In this document: positions 26,667 through 35,507 of the stretch, in pieces | Numbering within the stretch: position 1 is the stretch's first letter | Layout of the letters: the number at the start of each line of letters is the position of its first letter | Source: Aquibacillus koreensis | Lineage (GTDB): Bacteria; Bacillota; Bacilli; Bacillales; Amphibacillaceae | Assembly: GCF_025154055.1 (NCBI RefSeq) | Contig: NZ_JAOALK010000014.1 | Coordinates: 1-64,000 of the forward strand | Direction: 5' to 3' | DNA length: 64,000 nucleotides | Notes under the pieces: generated by a model | What the model saw: the letters and a program-made list of their open reading frames with translations, nothing else | Databases searched by the model: none | What the model was told of the DNA's origin: nothing | Translations under genes and position numbers: made by a program

Positions 26667-26938
26667 CAACAGGTATTTTTCTTCCTTTCACTTTTATCTG
26701 TTGTTTTATCTCGTTAAACAACAGGTATTTCTTTTCCTTTCACTTTTATCTGTTGTTTTATCTCGTTAAACAACAGGTATTTCTTTTCCTTTCACTTTTA
26801 TCTGTTGTTTTATCTTGTTAAACAACAGGTATTTCTTTTCCTTTCACTTTTATCTGTTGTTTTATCTTGTTAAACAACAGGTATTTCTTTTCCTTTCACT
26901 TTTATCTGTTGTTTTATCTCGTTAAACAACAGATATTG
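26667..26938. repeat. Second tandem array of 52-bp units
   Basis: Units begin at 26667, 26719, 26771, 26823 and 26875 with a partial sixth at 26927; all spacings are exactly 52 nt. The units are almost identical (AT-rich, pyrimidine-rich on the plus strand). Each junction forms CTGTTGTTT ... AAACAACAG, a 9-bp stem with a 9-nt loop. The sequence is unrelated to the array at 5.2-5.5 kb. It lies between the rpsD terminator and the convergent NERD gene. Confidence 0.95.
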
Positions 26939-27000
26939 CTCTATCCTCCTTTATATCACCAATAAATTAGAATATCTTTAGCCCCTCCCTACCCTCTATT

Positions 27001-27918
27001 TCACAACACACGATCGATATAGTAAGCACCTCTTCCTTTGCCTATTTTATAATAATTTTTACCCAATATTCTCTGAATAGTCCTAATTGGAACAATCGCA
27101 CACCACTCGTTTAAAACTCCTGATATAAGTTTCTCTTCTGGGAATAAAATTTTAAACTGCTCTATATTTCGTAAAACTGCATGGTCTATATTTTCAGTTT
27201 GTTTGCATTTTTTACATATAAAAAAACCCCTTGAATATTCGGATAAATAACCGTTACACCTCCCACAAACTACCCCTTTCCTCAACTCCTCAAAACTATA
27301 AGCAGGAACTCTAGAAAAAGCAGCATCTTTTATATGATGTGAGATTAAATAATTAGCCAACCTGTCCTTATTTCGTTGGGCACCAGTTAGAGACGTATGT
27401 AGTGTTTGGAAAAACCTTTCTAATTGTGGATAGAAAATAATTGGGAGATCGGGAGACGCATGATAAAGATAAAATTGAGGATTAATAAACACGATGTGAG
27501 GCTCGATGGTTACGTTTAACGAAAGAGTTTGAAGAAACTGTCGTAGAAGCGATTCAGCTCGCCTTAACTGATGGAGCGGATTTTTAATTTCAGTTCCTGT
27601 TCTATTAAACCATTGATCACCTTCTATGAAAAAATCACCATAAAAATTTTTAACTTCGAACATGTGGAGTTTTCGATTAACAATCAACGAGGAATCAATC
27701 TGAAACTGGGTATTATTTTGTTCTAGTAATAAATCATTCACTATAACAGGATTACTAGCATTCAACTTAGTCAACCATGTATCAAACTGACACTCACCTT
27801 GATACCCTTGCTCTAGATTATGATAGTACTTCTCATCCTTTTCATCTAAATCCATCCTGTTCCTTAAACACCTGAAAGACAACAATTCTCTTGATTCTGT
27901 TCTATTTTTCAAAAACAT
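27001..27918 (-). CDS. NERD-domain protein with zinc ribbon
   Basis: The 305-residue protein has a nuclease-related (NERD) domain at about 35-160: GYQGECQFDTWL, the acidic strand FQIDSSLIV and EVKNFYGDFF supply the E-D-ExK-type residues expected of a metal-dependent endonuclease fold. A four-cysteine zinc ribbon (CGRCNGYL...CKKCKQ) follows near 217-240, then a C-terminal DNA-binding-like region. DNA binding or cleavage is inferred from the family. ATG follows GAGGGAG. It sits between rpsD and tyrS, which are adjacent in B. subtilis, so it is an insertion relative to that genome. Confidence 0.85.
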   Translation of the reverse strand: MFLKNRTESRELLSFRCLRNRMDLDEKDEKYYHNLEQGYQGECQFDTWLTKLNASNPVIVNDLLLEQNNTQFQIDSSLIVNRKLHMFEVKNFYGDFFIEGDQWFNRTGTEIKNPLHQLRRAESLLRQFLQTLSLNVTIEPHIVFINPQFYLYHASPDLPIIFYPQLERFFQTLHTSLTGAQRNKDRLANYLISHHIKDAAFSRVPAYSFEELRKGVVCGRCNGYLSEYSRGFFICKKCKQTENIDHAVLRNIEQFKILFPEEKLISGVLNEWCAIVPIRTIQRILGKNYYKIGKGRGAYYIDRVL

Positions 27919-27984
27919 AACTCACTCCCTCTCTTCTATATAAATAACTATCACTTTTAAATTAATCTTTCTTCCAAAATATTG

Positions 27985-28021
27985 CAACAAAAAAAATAAG
28001 ACTACCAAATAAAATTGGTAG
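27985..28021 (-). terminator. Terminator after tyrS
   Basis: CTACCAA pairs with TTGGTAG over a 6-nt loop, followed on the minus strand by an eight-T run. Confidence 0.85.
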
Positions 28022-28039
28022 CCCAAACCTAAACTAATT

Positions 28040-29311
28040 CTATTCAAATCGAATGAGGAAGTATTTTTTCTTCCCCCGACGAATAATCGTAAACTTATCA
28101 TCGATACGATCGCCGGCACCTACCACATGCTTAAGGTCTTGGTTACGATCACCATTAATGTACACGGCACCGTTTTGAATATCTTCACGCGCTTGGCGTT
28201 TTGATGGTGAGATTTTTGCTTCTACTAATAGATCTATTAGGCTAATCTCTTCTTTCGCAAAATGAACAGAAGGTACGTCTTTAAAACCTTGTTCAATTTC
28301 TGCACCATTTAAATCTTGAAGCTCTCCACTAAATAACGCCTCGGTAATTTTTTGTGCTTGTTTTAATGCCTCTTCACCGTGAACTAATTTTGTCATTTCT
28401 TCAGCTAGACGGGTGTGTGGTACACGTTTCTCTGGTGCAGCTTCTAATTCTTGTTCAAGACTGCTTATCTCATCCATTTCTAGGAATGTAAAGAACTTAA
28501 TAAACTTGATCACATCACGATCATCTGTATTGATCCAGAACTGGTAAAACTCATATGGTGACGTTTTTTCTGGATCAAGCCATACAGCTCCACCTGCTGT
28601 TTTACCGAACTTGGTACCGTCTGCTTTCGTAATTAATGGAACTGTTAAACCAAATGCTTTTGCTTCAGACTCAGCAACACTCTTTGTTCTGCGAATTAAT
28701 TCCATCCCCGCAGTGATATTACCCCACTGGTCACTGCCACCAATTTGTAGTGTGCAGTTTTCTTTCTCGTATAAATTCATAAAATCAACCGATTGAAGAA
28801 TCATGTAACTAAATTCAGTAAAGGAAATCCCATTTTCCAGGCGTGATTCAACCGAATCTTTTGACAACATGTAATTAATTCCAAAGTGTTTACCAACATC
28901 ACGCAGGAAATCAATCACTGTCATTTGTGAAAGCCATTCATAGTTATTTCTTGCAACCGCAGCATTTTCACCCTTATCAAAATCAAGAATACCCGCTAAT
29001 TGTTCCTTAATGCTTTCACTAAAACCTTGCACTACTTCAAGCGTGTTTAAAGAGCGCTCTGTTGAACGGCCGCTTGGATCACCGATCATACCCGTCCCCC
29101 CACCTATTAAAGCGATCGGACGGTGACCAGCACGTTGAAATCTTTTTAACATCATAGCTGGTAACAAGTGCCCAATATGCAGACTATCTGCTGTTGGATC
29201 GAACCCACAGTACAATGTCACAATGTTTTCTTGTAAATGCTTCGCTAAACCTTCATCGTCTGTTGTTTGATGCACTAACCCTCTTTGTCTTAAATCCTCT
29301 AAAATGTTCAC
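28040..29311 (-). CDS. tyrS: Tyrosyl-tRNA synthetase
   Basis: TyrS charges tRNA-Tyr with tyrosine. The 423-residue protein has the class I HIGH-type motif (GFDPTADSLHIGHLLP near 40-55), the KFGKT loop (ADGTKFGKTAGGAVW near 225-240), and a C-terminal S4-like RNA-binding domain. GTG at 29311 (protein start NILEDLRQRGL) is preferred over GTG at 29320 because GTGGAGTG lies 6 nt before it and the B. subtilis protein begins at the equivalent place. Expression is controlled by a T-box leader. Confidence 0.97.
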   Translation of the reverse strand: MNILEDLRQRGLVHQTTDDEGLAKHLQENIVTLYCGFDPTADSLHIGHLLPAMMLKRFQRAGHRPIALIGGGTGMIGDPSGRSTERSLNTLEVVQGFSESIKEQLAGILDFDKGENAAVARNNYEWLSQMTVIDFLRDVGKHFGINYMLSKDSVESRLENGISFTEFSYMILQSVDFMNLYEKENCTLQIGGSDQWGNITAGMELIRRTKSVAESEAKAFGLTVPLITKADGTKFGKTAGGAVWLDPEKTSPYEFYQFWINTDDRDVIKFIKFFTFLEMDEISSLEQELEAAPEKRVPHTRLAEEMTKLVHGEEALKQAQKITEALFSGELQDLNGAEIEQGFKDVPSVHFAKEEISLIDLLVEAKISPSKRQAREDIQNGAVYINGDRNQDLKHVVGAGDRIDDKFTIIRRGKKKYFLIRFE

Positions 29312-29374
29312 CAAAATCACTCCACTTCTTTATTAAAGCTCCTCACAACATTTCAAAAGATGGCTAAAAAGGGA

Positions 29375-29600
29375 CACAAAAAAACCTCCTCCCAAAAAAG
29401 GGACGAGGTTATGCTCGCGGTACCACCCTTGTTGCAATAAATTGCCACTTAAGAAAATAACGATGAGGTATCACCGTCTTCTATACAATAGAAGAAGCTC
29501 CAGAACGTAATTCATAACATAGTTTTGTACTGACTTGCACCAACCGTCAGTTCTCTAATTCAGGGAACTATATTACTACTTCAATCTTTCTTAGCTTTAA
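29375..29600 (-). promoter_or_regulatory. T-box riboswitch (tyrosine) of tyrS
   Basis: On the minus strand the T-box core AGGGTGGTACCGCG is at about 29417-29430 and is followed by a terminator (CCTCGTCCC / GGGAGGAGG with a seven-T tract, 29375-29411). Upstream is a stem I region containing a candidate specifier TAC (29507-29509), the tyrosine codon, just before CTGGAGC. Uncharged tRNA-Tyr should stabilise the antiterminator and turn tyrS on. Confidence 0.95.
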
Positions 29601-29620
29601 AATATTTTGATTGTGTTACA

Positions 29621-29649
29621 TTAATACCATATATAAAAAATTATTGCAA
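29621..29649 (-). promoter_or_regulatory. Promoter for the tyrS T-box transcript
   Basis: TTGCAA (29644-29649) and TATTAA (29621-29626) on the minus strand are 17 nt apart, just upstream of the T-box region. Confidence 0.5.
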
Positions 29650-29723
29650 TAGCAATAAAATTTTTTATGTCTCCAATTTGACGCCTATGCTATAATAATT
29701 ATTGATGTCTAGGAGGTATCATA

Positions 29724-32708
29724 ATGAATTCAAATAATTTTTTCTATAAATTTTTCAATGGATTAAAGAATTGGTGGAGAAAAGGCATCTTCCAAAAAAC
29801 ATCTCGCGTTACATACGATGTAGTTTGGAATGTTATTCTCTTTCTAATGGTAATCGGAGTTATTGGTATGTTTTTTGCTGGTGGAGTAGGCGCAGGTTAT
29901 TTTGCATCACTTGTAAAAGACGAGGAAATCCGAACAGAAGCTAGCATGGAAAAAGACATATATAACTATGAAGAAACGTCAGAATTATACTTTGCAGACG
30001 AAGTGTTCTTAGGGGAAATTAACTCTGATCTACATCGTGAAGTCATTGAATTAAAAGACGTTTCCCCTTACGTAAAACACGCAATCATCGCAACAGAAGA
30101 TGAGTATTTTGAAACACATGCAGGAGTAGTTCCAAAAGCTATTTTTAGAGCGGTGTTTCAAGAAGCGACAAATGCTTCTACGAAAACAGGTGGTAGTACA
30201 TTAACACAACAGTTAATTAAAAACCAAGTGTTAACAAATGAGGTATCCTTTGAAAGAAAAGCAAAGGAGATTTTGCTTGCACTACGTTTAGAACGTTTCT
30301 TTGAAAAGGATGAGATTCTGGAAGCGTATTTGAATATAGTGCCTTTCGGTAGAAATGCTTCTGGACAAAACATTGCGGGTATTCAAACAGCTGCAGAAGG
30401 TATCTTTGGTGTAGATGCGAAAGATATTAACCTTGCGCAAGCTGCCTTTATTGCTGGACTACCGCAAAGCCCTTCTTACTACACACCGTTCCAAAATGGT
30501 GGAAGTATAAAAGATGCGGAAGGATTAGAGCCAGGATTAAATCGAATGAAAACGGTATTGCAAAGGATGTTAGAGAAGGATTATATTACCCAAAGTGAAT
30601 ATGATGAAGCCATGAATTACGATATTGTAGCAAATTTAGCTGAACCTACTTCATCACCTTTAGAAGACTATCCTTACTTAACAAATGAAATAAAACAAAG
30701 AGCAACAGATATTCTAGTTGATGTGCTCGCTACAAAAGACGGGTACACAAAAGAAGACCTTGAAAATAGTGAAACTTTAGTAGAAGAATATACGATACTT
30801 GCTAATCGTCACCTTGCTCAAAGTGGGTATAAAATTCACACGACTATTGATAAACAAATCTATGATAAATTTCAAGTATTAGCGAAAGAATATGATAACT
30901 ATGGTAGAGACAAGGCAGTTAGAGACCCCAAAACGAATGAAGTAGTTATGGTGGAAAATGAAGAAACAGGGGAAATGGAAGTCTTAATGGAGCCTGTAGA
31001 AGTAGGAAGTATCCTAATTGAGAATGAAACTGGTAAGATTCTCAGTTTTGTGGGTGGACGTGACTTTGAGCGTGAACAAACAAACCATGCTACAAATGGA
31101 CCGAGACCGAATGGTAGTACGATGAAACCATTACTGGTTTATGCTCCTGCTTTTGAAGCAGGTGTCGTACAACCTGGATCGATTATCGCGGATACGAATA
31201 CCGTCTTTCAGTATCCAGGTATGCCTGAACCTTGGAATCCTGGAAACTATGCTGGTGGAAATTACGGTTTAGTTTCTGTTAGAGAGGCATTGTATAAATC
31301 ACATAACGTACCTGCAGCAAAAACATATATGCAAATAATCAATGATGATCCCGTATCGAAATATTTAGAGAAAATGGGCTTCTCAAATTTAACAGCAGGT
31401 GATCATTCTAATCCATCTATGTCATTAGGAGGATTAACGAACGGTGTGACGGTTGAAGAAAACACAAATGCCTATGCAACTTTTGGTAATGGCGGAAAAT
31501 TTGTAGATGCCTATATGATTGAAAAGATAGAAACTGTTGATGGAGAAATTATCTATCAGCATGAAAGTGAAGAACCCGTAGAAGTATTCACACCACAGAC
31601 CAATTATTTAATGATTGATGTGATGCGTGATGTGCTTGCACGTGGTACTGCAACTGCCGCAAGAGCCTATTTAAATAATACGAACGTGGATTGGGCAGGT
31701 AAAACTGGTACATCGAATAAATTTCACGATACTTGGTTTGTTGCTACCAATCCAAATGTTACGGTCGGAAGTTGGATGGGATATGACCATCCGAAAGTGC
31801 TTGACAGTGGATATAGTGGACGAAATGTTGCCTTCTGGTCACAGTTAGTTAATGCGGCAACCGAAGTAAAACCTGAGTTAATGGCACCAAGCGAGCGTTT
31901 TGAACGACCGGGCGGTATTGTCTCTCGTTCTTACTGTGTAACATCTGGAAAATTACCATCAGATATATGTAGTGATTTAGGGTTGGTTAGTACAGATATT
32001 TACAATGCAAACTTTGTCCCATCTGAACGAGATAACAGTCTAATCGAAGGAAAATATGTCTTGATTGATGATGAGGCATATATCGTAGGTGAAAGAACAC
32101 CTGAGGAATTTACGCAAGGTGATGGTGTTGCCTTTAATCCTGAGTGGTTAAAGGAAAATGAATACGACAAACTAGATAATGTAAAAGAACTGATTCCTAG
32201 GAGTAACTCTGGTGTATGGGCAGATATACAAATACCTAACACGGATACCGAAGAAATTACCGATGACGGGCAGGCACCAAAGTCACCTGGAGCCGTGCAG
32301 AAAAGTGGTAATAACTTAACCTGGAATAAGTCTTCAAGTAAAGATGTTGTTGGTTATCGCATTTTTAGAGCATCCGAGCCAGGAGAACCGTTTAGACTGA
32401 TTGGACACACCATTGATCTAGAATACAATATTACTGACAACAAAGCAGTGTACCATGTAAAAGCAGTAGATTATTTCGGTCAAGAATCAGATGCATCTAA
32501 GACGGTTGAAGTTGGGGACTTTAGTGAGCCGGAACCGGAACCAGAACCAGAACCTAAACCAAAAGATCCAAAGCCAAAACCAGATCCAAAGCCTGACAAT
32601 GATGACAATGATGACAATGATGATGAGGGTTCTGATGAAGAGAATCCACCAGAACCAGATCAACAGGAACCCGATGATCAACAAGGGGACCAAGAAGAAG
32701 AAGAATAA
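29724..32708 (+). CDS. Class A penicillin-binding protein (PBP1A family)
   Basis: This 994-residue bifunctional enzyme polymerises and cross-links peptidoglycan on the outer face of the membrane. One membrane segment lies at about 34-60. The glycosyltransferase domain (about 75-300) has ATEDEYFETHAG and TGGSTLTQQLIKN. The transpeptidase domain (about 430-720) has the catalytic serine in GSTMKP near 465, SHN near 525 and KTGT near 659. A fibronectin-III-like segment (about 845-935) and a tail of Pro-Glu/Lys repeats ending in a long Asp/Glu stretch follow. The ATG follows AGGAGG. Own terminator; divergent from tyrS. Confidence 0.95.
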   Translation: MNSNNFFYKFFNGLKNWWRKGIFQKTSRVTYDVVWNVILFLMVIGVIGMFFAGGVGAGYFASLVKDEEIRTEASMEKDIYNYEETSELYFADEVFLGEINSDLHREVIELKDVSPYVKHAIIATEDEYFETHAGVVPKAIFRAVFQEATNASTKTGGSTLTQQLIKNQVLTNEVSFERKAKEILLALRLERFFEKDEILEAYLNIVPFGRNASGQNIAGIQTAAEGIFGVDAKDINLAQAAFIAGLPQSPSYYTPFQNGGSIKDAEGLEPGLNRMKTVLQRMLEKDYITQSEYDEAMNYDIVANLAEPTSSPLEDYPYLTNEIKQRATDILVDVLATKDGYTKEDLENSETLVEEYTILANRHLAQSGYKIHTTIDKQIYDKFQVLAKEYDNYGRDKAVRDPKTNEVVMVENEETGEMEVLMEPVEVGSILIENETGKILSFVGGRDFEREQTNHATNGPRPNGSTMKPLLVYAPAFEAGVVQPGSIIADTNTVFQYPGMPEPWNPGNYAGGNYGLVSVREALYKSHNVPAAKTYMQIINDDPVSKYLEKMGFSNLTAGDHSNPSMSLGGLTNGVTVEENTNAYATFGNGGKFVDAYMIEKIETVDGEIIYQHESEEPVEVFTPQTNYLMIDVMRDVLARGTATAARAYLNNTNVDWAGKTGTSNKFHDTWFVATNPNVTVGSWMGYDHPKVLDSGYSGRNVAFWSQLVNAATEVKPELMAPSERFERPGGIVSRSYCVTSGKLPSDICSDLGLVSTDIYNANFVPSERDNSLIEGKYVLIDDEAYIVGERTPEEFTQGDGVAFNPEWLKENEYDKLDNVKELIPRSNSGVWADIQIPNTDTEEITDDGQAPKSPGAVQKSGNNLTWNKSSSKDVVGYRIFRASEPGEPFRLIGHTIDLEYNITDNKAVYHVKAVDYFGQESDASKTVEVGDFSEPEPEPEPEPKPKDPKPKPDPKPDNDDNDDNDDEGSDEENPPEPDQQEPDDQQGDQEEEE

Positions 32709-32715
32709 ATATAGT

Positions 32716-32749
32716 AATAACCTCTGAATAATTCAGAGGTTATTTTTTT
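32716..32749 (+). terminator. Terminator after the PBP gene
   Basis: A perfect stem (AATAACCTCTGAA and complement) with a short loop is followed by a seven-T run. Confidence 0.93.
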
Positions 32750-32824
32750 GGGACTAATACTAACAATGACGTTTTTTTCCTGTATAATGAGGGGTAATAA
32801 GGTTTATACATAGGTGGTGATTAC

Positions 32825-33475
32825 ATGGAACATAAAAAAACCTATCATTCCAAGACAATTGAATCAGACTCTGGACCTATAATCGTAGAAGGCCCACTAA
32901 CTTCCTCAGACTTAAGACATTGTACCTTTCATGAAAAGCTGACTGCGTTTCGTCCAGCAAATAAACAATTTCAAGCATTGATAGAAATTGCAGAACTTGA
33001 AGAAGGAAGAATCTTAGTATGCCGGGATGGAACAATGATCGTTGGTTATGTCACGTTCCTCTTTCCTGATCCGCTAGAGAGATGGTCCACATTTAATATG
33101 AAGAATCTTCTAGAATTAGGCGCTATTGAAATCGCGCCGGGATACCGAGGACTAAAGCTCGGTTCTTCTCTTATTGAGGTTGCAATGATGGATGAAATGA
33201 TGGAACATTACATCGTTATTTCAACTGAGTACTATTGGCACTGGGACCTCAAAGAAACACAATTAAGTGTGTGGGATTATCGAAAAATTATGGAAAAGAT
33301 GATGAGTGCTGGTGGTCTGACCCCTGCTCCAACCGATGATATGGAAATAATATCACACCCCGCGAATTGTTTAATGGTAAGAATCGGTAAACATGTACCA
33401 AATGAATCTATTACTTTGTTTGATCGCTTACGTTTCCTACAACAAGAAAAATACAAATCACAAAAGAAAGTATAG
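32825..33475 (+). CDS. acuA: Acetyl-CoA synthetase acetyltransferase AcuA
   Basis: AcuA is a GNAT enzyme that acetylates and inactivates acetyl-CoA synthetase AcsA. The 216-residue protein shows the GNAT acetyl-CoA site (LGAIEIAPGYRGLKLGSSLIEVA near 97-119). ATG follows AGGTGGTG. A TATAAT box lies upstream at about 32783 without a convincing -35. First gene of acuABC. acsA, normally divergent from acuA in B. subtilis, is not in this position; the PBP gene lies there instead. No clear cre site was found in front of acuA. Confidence 0.95.
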   Translation: MEHKKTYHSKTIESDSGPIIVEGPLTSSDLRHCTFHEKLTAFRPANKQFQALIEIAELEEGRILVCRDGTMIVGYVTFLFPDPLERWSTFNMKNLLELGAIEIAPGYRGLKLGSSLIEVAMMDEMMEHYIVISTEYYWHWDLKETQLSVWDYRKIMEKMMSAGGLTPAPTDDMEIISHPANCLMVRIGKHVPNESITLFDRLRFLQQEKYKSQKKV

Positions 33476-33519
33476 GAGTTTCAGGCTTCCCGGAACGGGT
33501 TTTAGAAAGGGGTTTTAGT

Positions 33520-34176
33520 ATGTTAGTACAAGAAATCATGAAAACGAAAGTCATTACACTTCCTCCAGATGCTCAAATTGTCAGAGCTCTGCAATTACTC
33601 AATGAGCACCATATTAGGCATATACCGATTGTCGATGCGAACAATGCAGTAATAGGCATTGTGTCTGACCGTGATGTTCGAGACGCTAGTCCTTCTATTT
33701 TCAATGAGAATGTAGATGCTGATGAACTTAAGAACCCAATCCGAACGATCATGAGTCATCCTGTTGTTACGATTCATCCCTTAGACTTCGTAGAAGAAAT
33801 TGCTGCTATCTTTTATGAAGAAGAATTTGCATGCTTACCTGTCGTAAGTGAAGACAAACTAGTTGGGATAGTAACGGAAAAAGATATGCTTCATACCTTA
33901 ATTCAACTGACTGGAACACATGTCCAAAGTTCTCAAATAGAGATTAAAGTACCGGATGTAATAGGAATTTTAGCAAAAGTTACTGCGATCTTTGGAAAAA
34001 GAAAAGTCAAAATCACATCTGTACTCATTTACCCGTATAAAGATGATCCAAAATACAAAATTCTTGTTTTTAGAATACAAACAATGAATCCTTTACCTAC
34101 TATTCAAGATTTGCGCGCAGAAAATTATGAAGTACTATGGCCAAATGTAATGGAGCATAACAATGAAAAAATGTAA
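33520..34176 (+). CDS. acuB: AcuB, CBS-pair and ACT domain protein
   Basis: AcuB belongs to the acetoin/acetate-utilisation operon; its ligand is not known. The 218-residue protein has two CBS motifs (about 6-60 and 75-130), which usually bind adenine nucleotides, followed by a C-terminal ACT-like region (about 140-215). ATG follows AAAGGGG. It overlaps acuC by 14 nt, indicating translational coupling. Confidence 0.95.
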   Translation: MLVQEIMKTKVITLPPDAQIVRALQLLNEHHIRHIPIVDANNAVIGIVSDRDVRDASPSIFNENVDADELKNPIRTIMSHPVVTIHPLDFVEEIAAIFYEEEFACLPVVSEDKLVGIVTEKDMLHTLIQLTGTHVQSSQIEIKVPDVIGILAKVTAIFGKRKVKITSVLIYPYKDDPKYKILVFRIQTMNPLPTIQDLRAENYEVLWPNVMEHNNEKM

Positions 34177-35332
34177 TGCTTCTTTTGTTTATTCCAATCA
34201 ATTTTTGAATTATCACTTTCATACGGATCATCCATTTAATCAAGTACGTGTAAAAATGACAAAAGACTTATTAGAAGCTGAAAATAAATTGACAAATTCA
34301 CATATCCTAGAGCCACGTATAGCGACGGAGGAAGAAATTAGACTAATACACAGTTCAAAATATATCCAAGCCGTAAAAAAAGCTGGTGAAGGACTTCTCC
34401 CCGAAGAAGAGGCTATAAGCTATGGATTAGGAACAGAGGATACTCCGATTTTCCCTAACATGCATCAAGCTGCAGCCATGTTAGTTGGCGGAACCTTAAC
34501 CGCTGTGGATGCTGTAATGAACGGTCAATCTAACCACGCACTTAACTTAGGTGGTGGACTACATCACGGGTTTAGAAACCAAGCATCTGGGTTTTGTATT
34601 TATAACGATGGTGCTATTGCTATTAAATACCTAAGAGAAAAATATAATGTACGTGTGCTATACGTGGACACGGATGCTCACCATGGGGATGGGGTGCAAG
34701 CCGCATTTTATGATGATCCACAAGTATGCACGTTTTCTATTCATGAAACTGGCCGTTATTTGTATCCTGGTACTGGTAACATCAATGAAAGAGGGATTAA
34801 CGCTGGCTATGGTTACTCGTTCAATTTCCCATTGGATGCTTTCACAGAAGATGAATCGTTCTTAGATGTTTATGAAACCGCTTTAATAGAAGTTGTTGAT
34901 TACTTTCAGCCTGATGTGATTATCACACAAAACGGTGTAGATGCACATTATTTAGATCCACTTACCCACCTTAGCTCAACCATGAAAACGTATGAAAAGA
35001 TCCCTCAGTTGGCCCACGAGCTAGCTCATAAATATTGTGACGGAAAGTGGATTGCACTAGGTGGCGGAGGATATGATATTTGGCGTGTTGTGCCAAGAGC
35101 TTGGGCACAGATTTGGAACGTGATGTGTCATCAATCCGTTTTTTCCGGAGACTTACCCATAGAATGGATTAAACGTTATGAAAAGGAGTCACCTGTCAAA
35201 CTCCCAACGAAGTGGGATGACCCTGAAGGCCTTTATAAGCCTATTCCTAGAAAGAAGGAAATATCAGAAAAGAATAATCAAATTCTGAATAAAGCTTTAC
35301 AATATACTCGAAATAATATGAAGTTTCAATAA
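34163..35332 (+). CDS. acuC: Protein deacetylase AcuC
   Basis: AcuC is a zinc-dependent class I HDAC-like enzyme that reverses AcuA acetylation of AcsA. In the 389-residue protein the zinc and catalytic residues are visible: NLGGGLHHGF near 131, DTDAHHGDGVQAAF near 168, ITQNGVDAHYLDPL near 255 and the GGGGYD tyrosine near 295. The ATG lies inside the end of acuB, with GGAG upstream. Last gene of the operon; convergent with motS. Confidence 0.97.
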   Translation: MKKCNASFVYSNQFLNYHFHTDHPFNQVRVKMTKDLLEAENKLTNSHILEPRIATEEEIRLIHSSKYIQAVKKAGEGLLPEEEAISYGLGTEDTPIFPNMHQAAAMLVGGTLTAVDAVMNGQSNHALNLGGGLHHGFRNQASGFCIYNDGAIAIKYLREKYNVRVLYVDTDAHHGDGVQAAFYDDPQVCTFSIHETGRYLYPGTGNINERGINAGYGYSFNFPLDAFTEDESFLDVYETALIEVVDYFQPDVIITQNGVDAHYLDPLTHLSSTMKTYEKIPQLAHELAHKYCDGKWIALGGGGYDIWRVVPRAWAQIWNVMCHQSVFSGDLPIEWIKRYEKESPVKLPTKWDDPEGLYKPIPRKKEISEKNNQILNKALQYTRNNMKFQ

Positions 35333-35470
35333 TTAGTAAAAAGAACTAGAAACTGTTCATCCCATTGTGTACACCTGCAGTAATAGTGCGCAAAAGGATG
35401 CGCTCTTGCATATACTTGGCACATAAAATATCAGAAAACTTGTCAGTTGAAATTTTATTCTTTCTGAACG

Positions 35471-35506
35471 AACAAAAAACTTCCTCTTTGTAGGAAGTTT
35501 TTTGTT
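35471..35506. terminator. Bidirectional terminator
   Basis: A perfect 15-bp stem (35471-35485 with 35492-35506) and 6-nt loop separates acuC and motS; A and T tracts flank both arms. Confidence 0.95.
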
Positions 35507-35507
35507 A

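Noticed and set aside
26615-26821. Open frame of 68 codons through the second 52-bp array
   Set aside because: The frame is just the repeat translated; each unit is 52 bp, not a multiple of three, and there is no ribosome binding site.
26667-26938. CRISPR array
   Set aside because: The whole 52-bp period is conserved, with no spacer variation and no cas genes.
32750-32824. cre site for acuABC
   Set aside because: No sequence near the consensus in the upstream region, although acuABC is carbon-regulated in B. subtilis.
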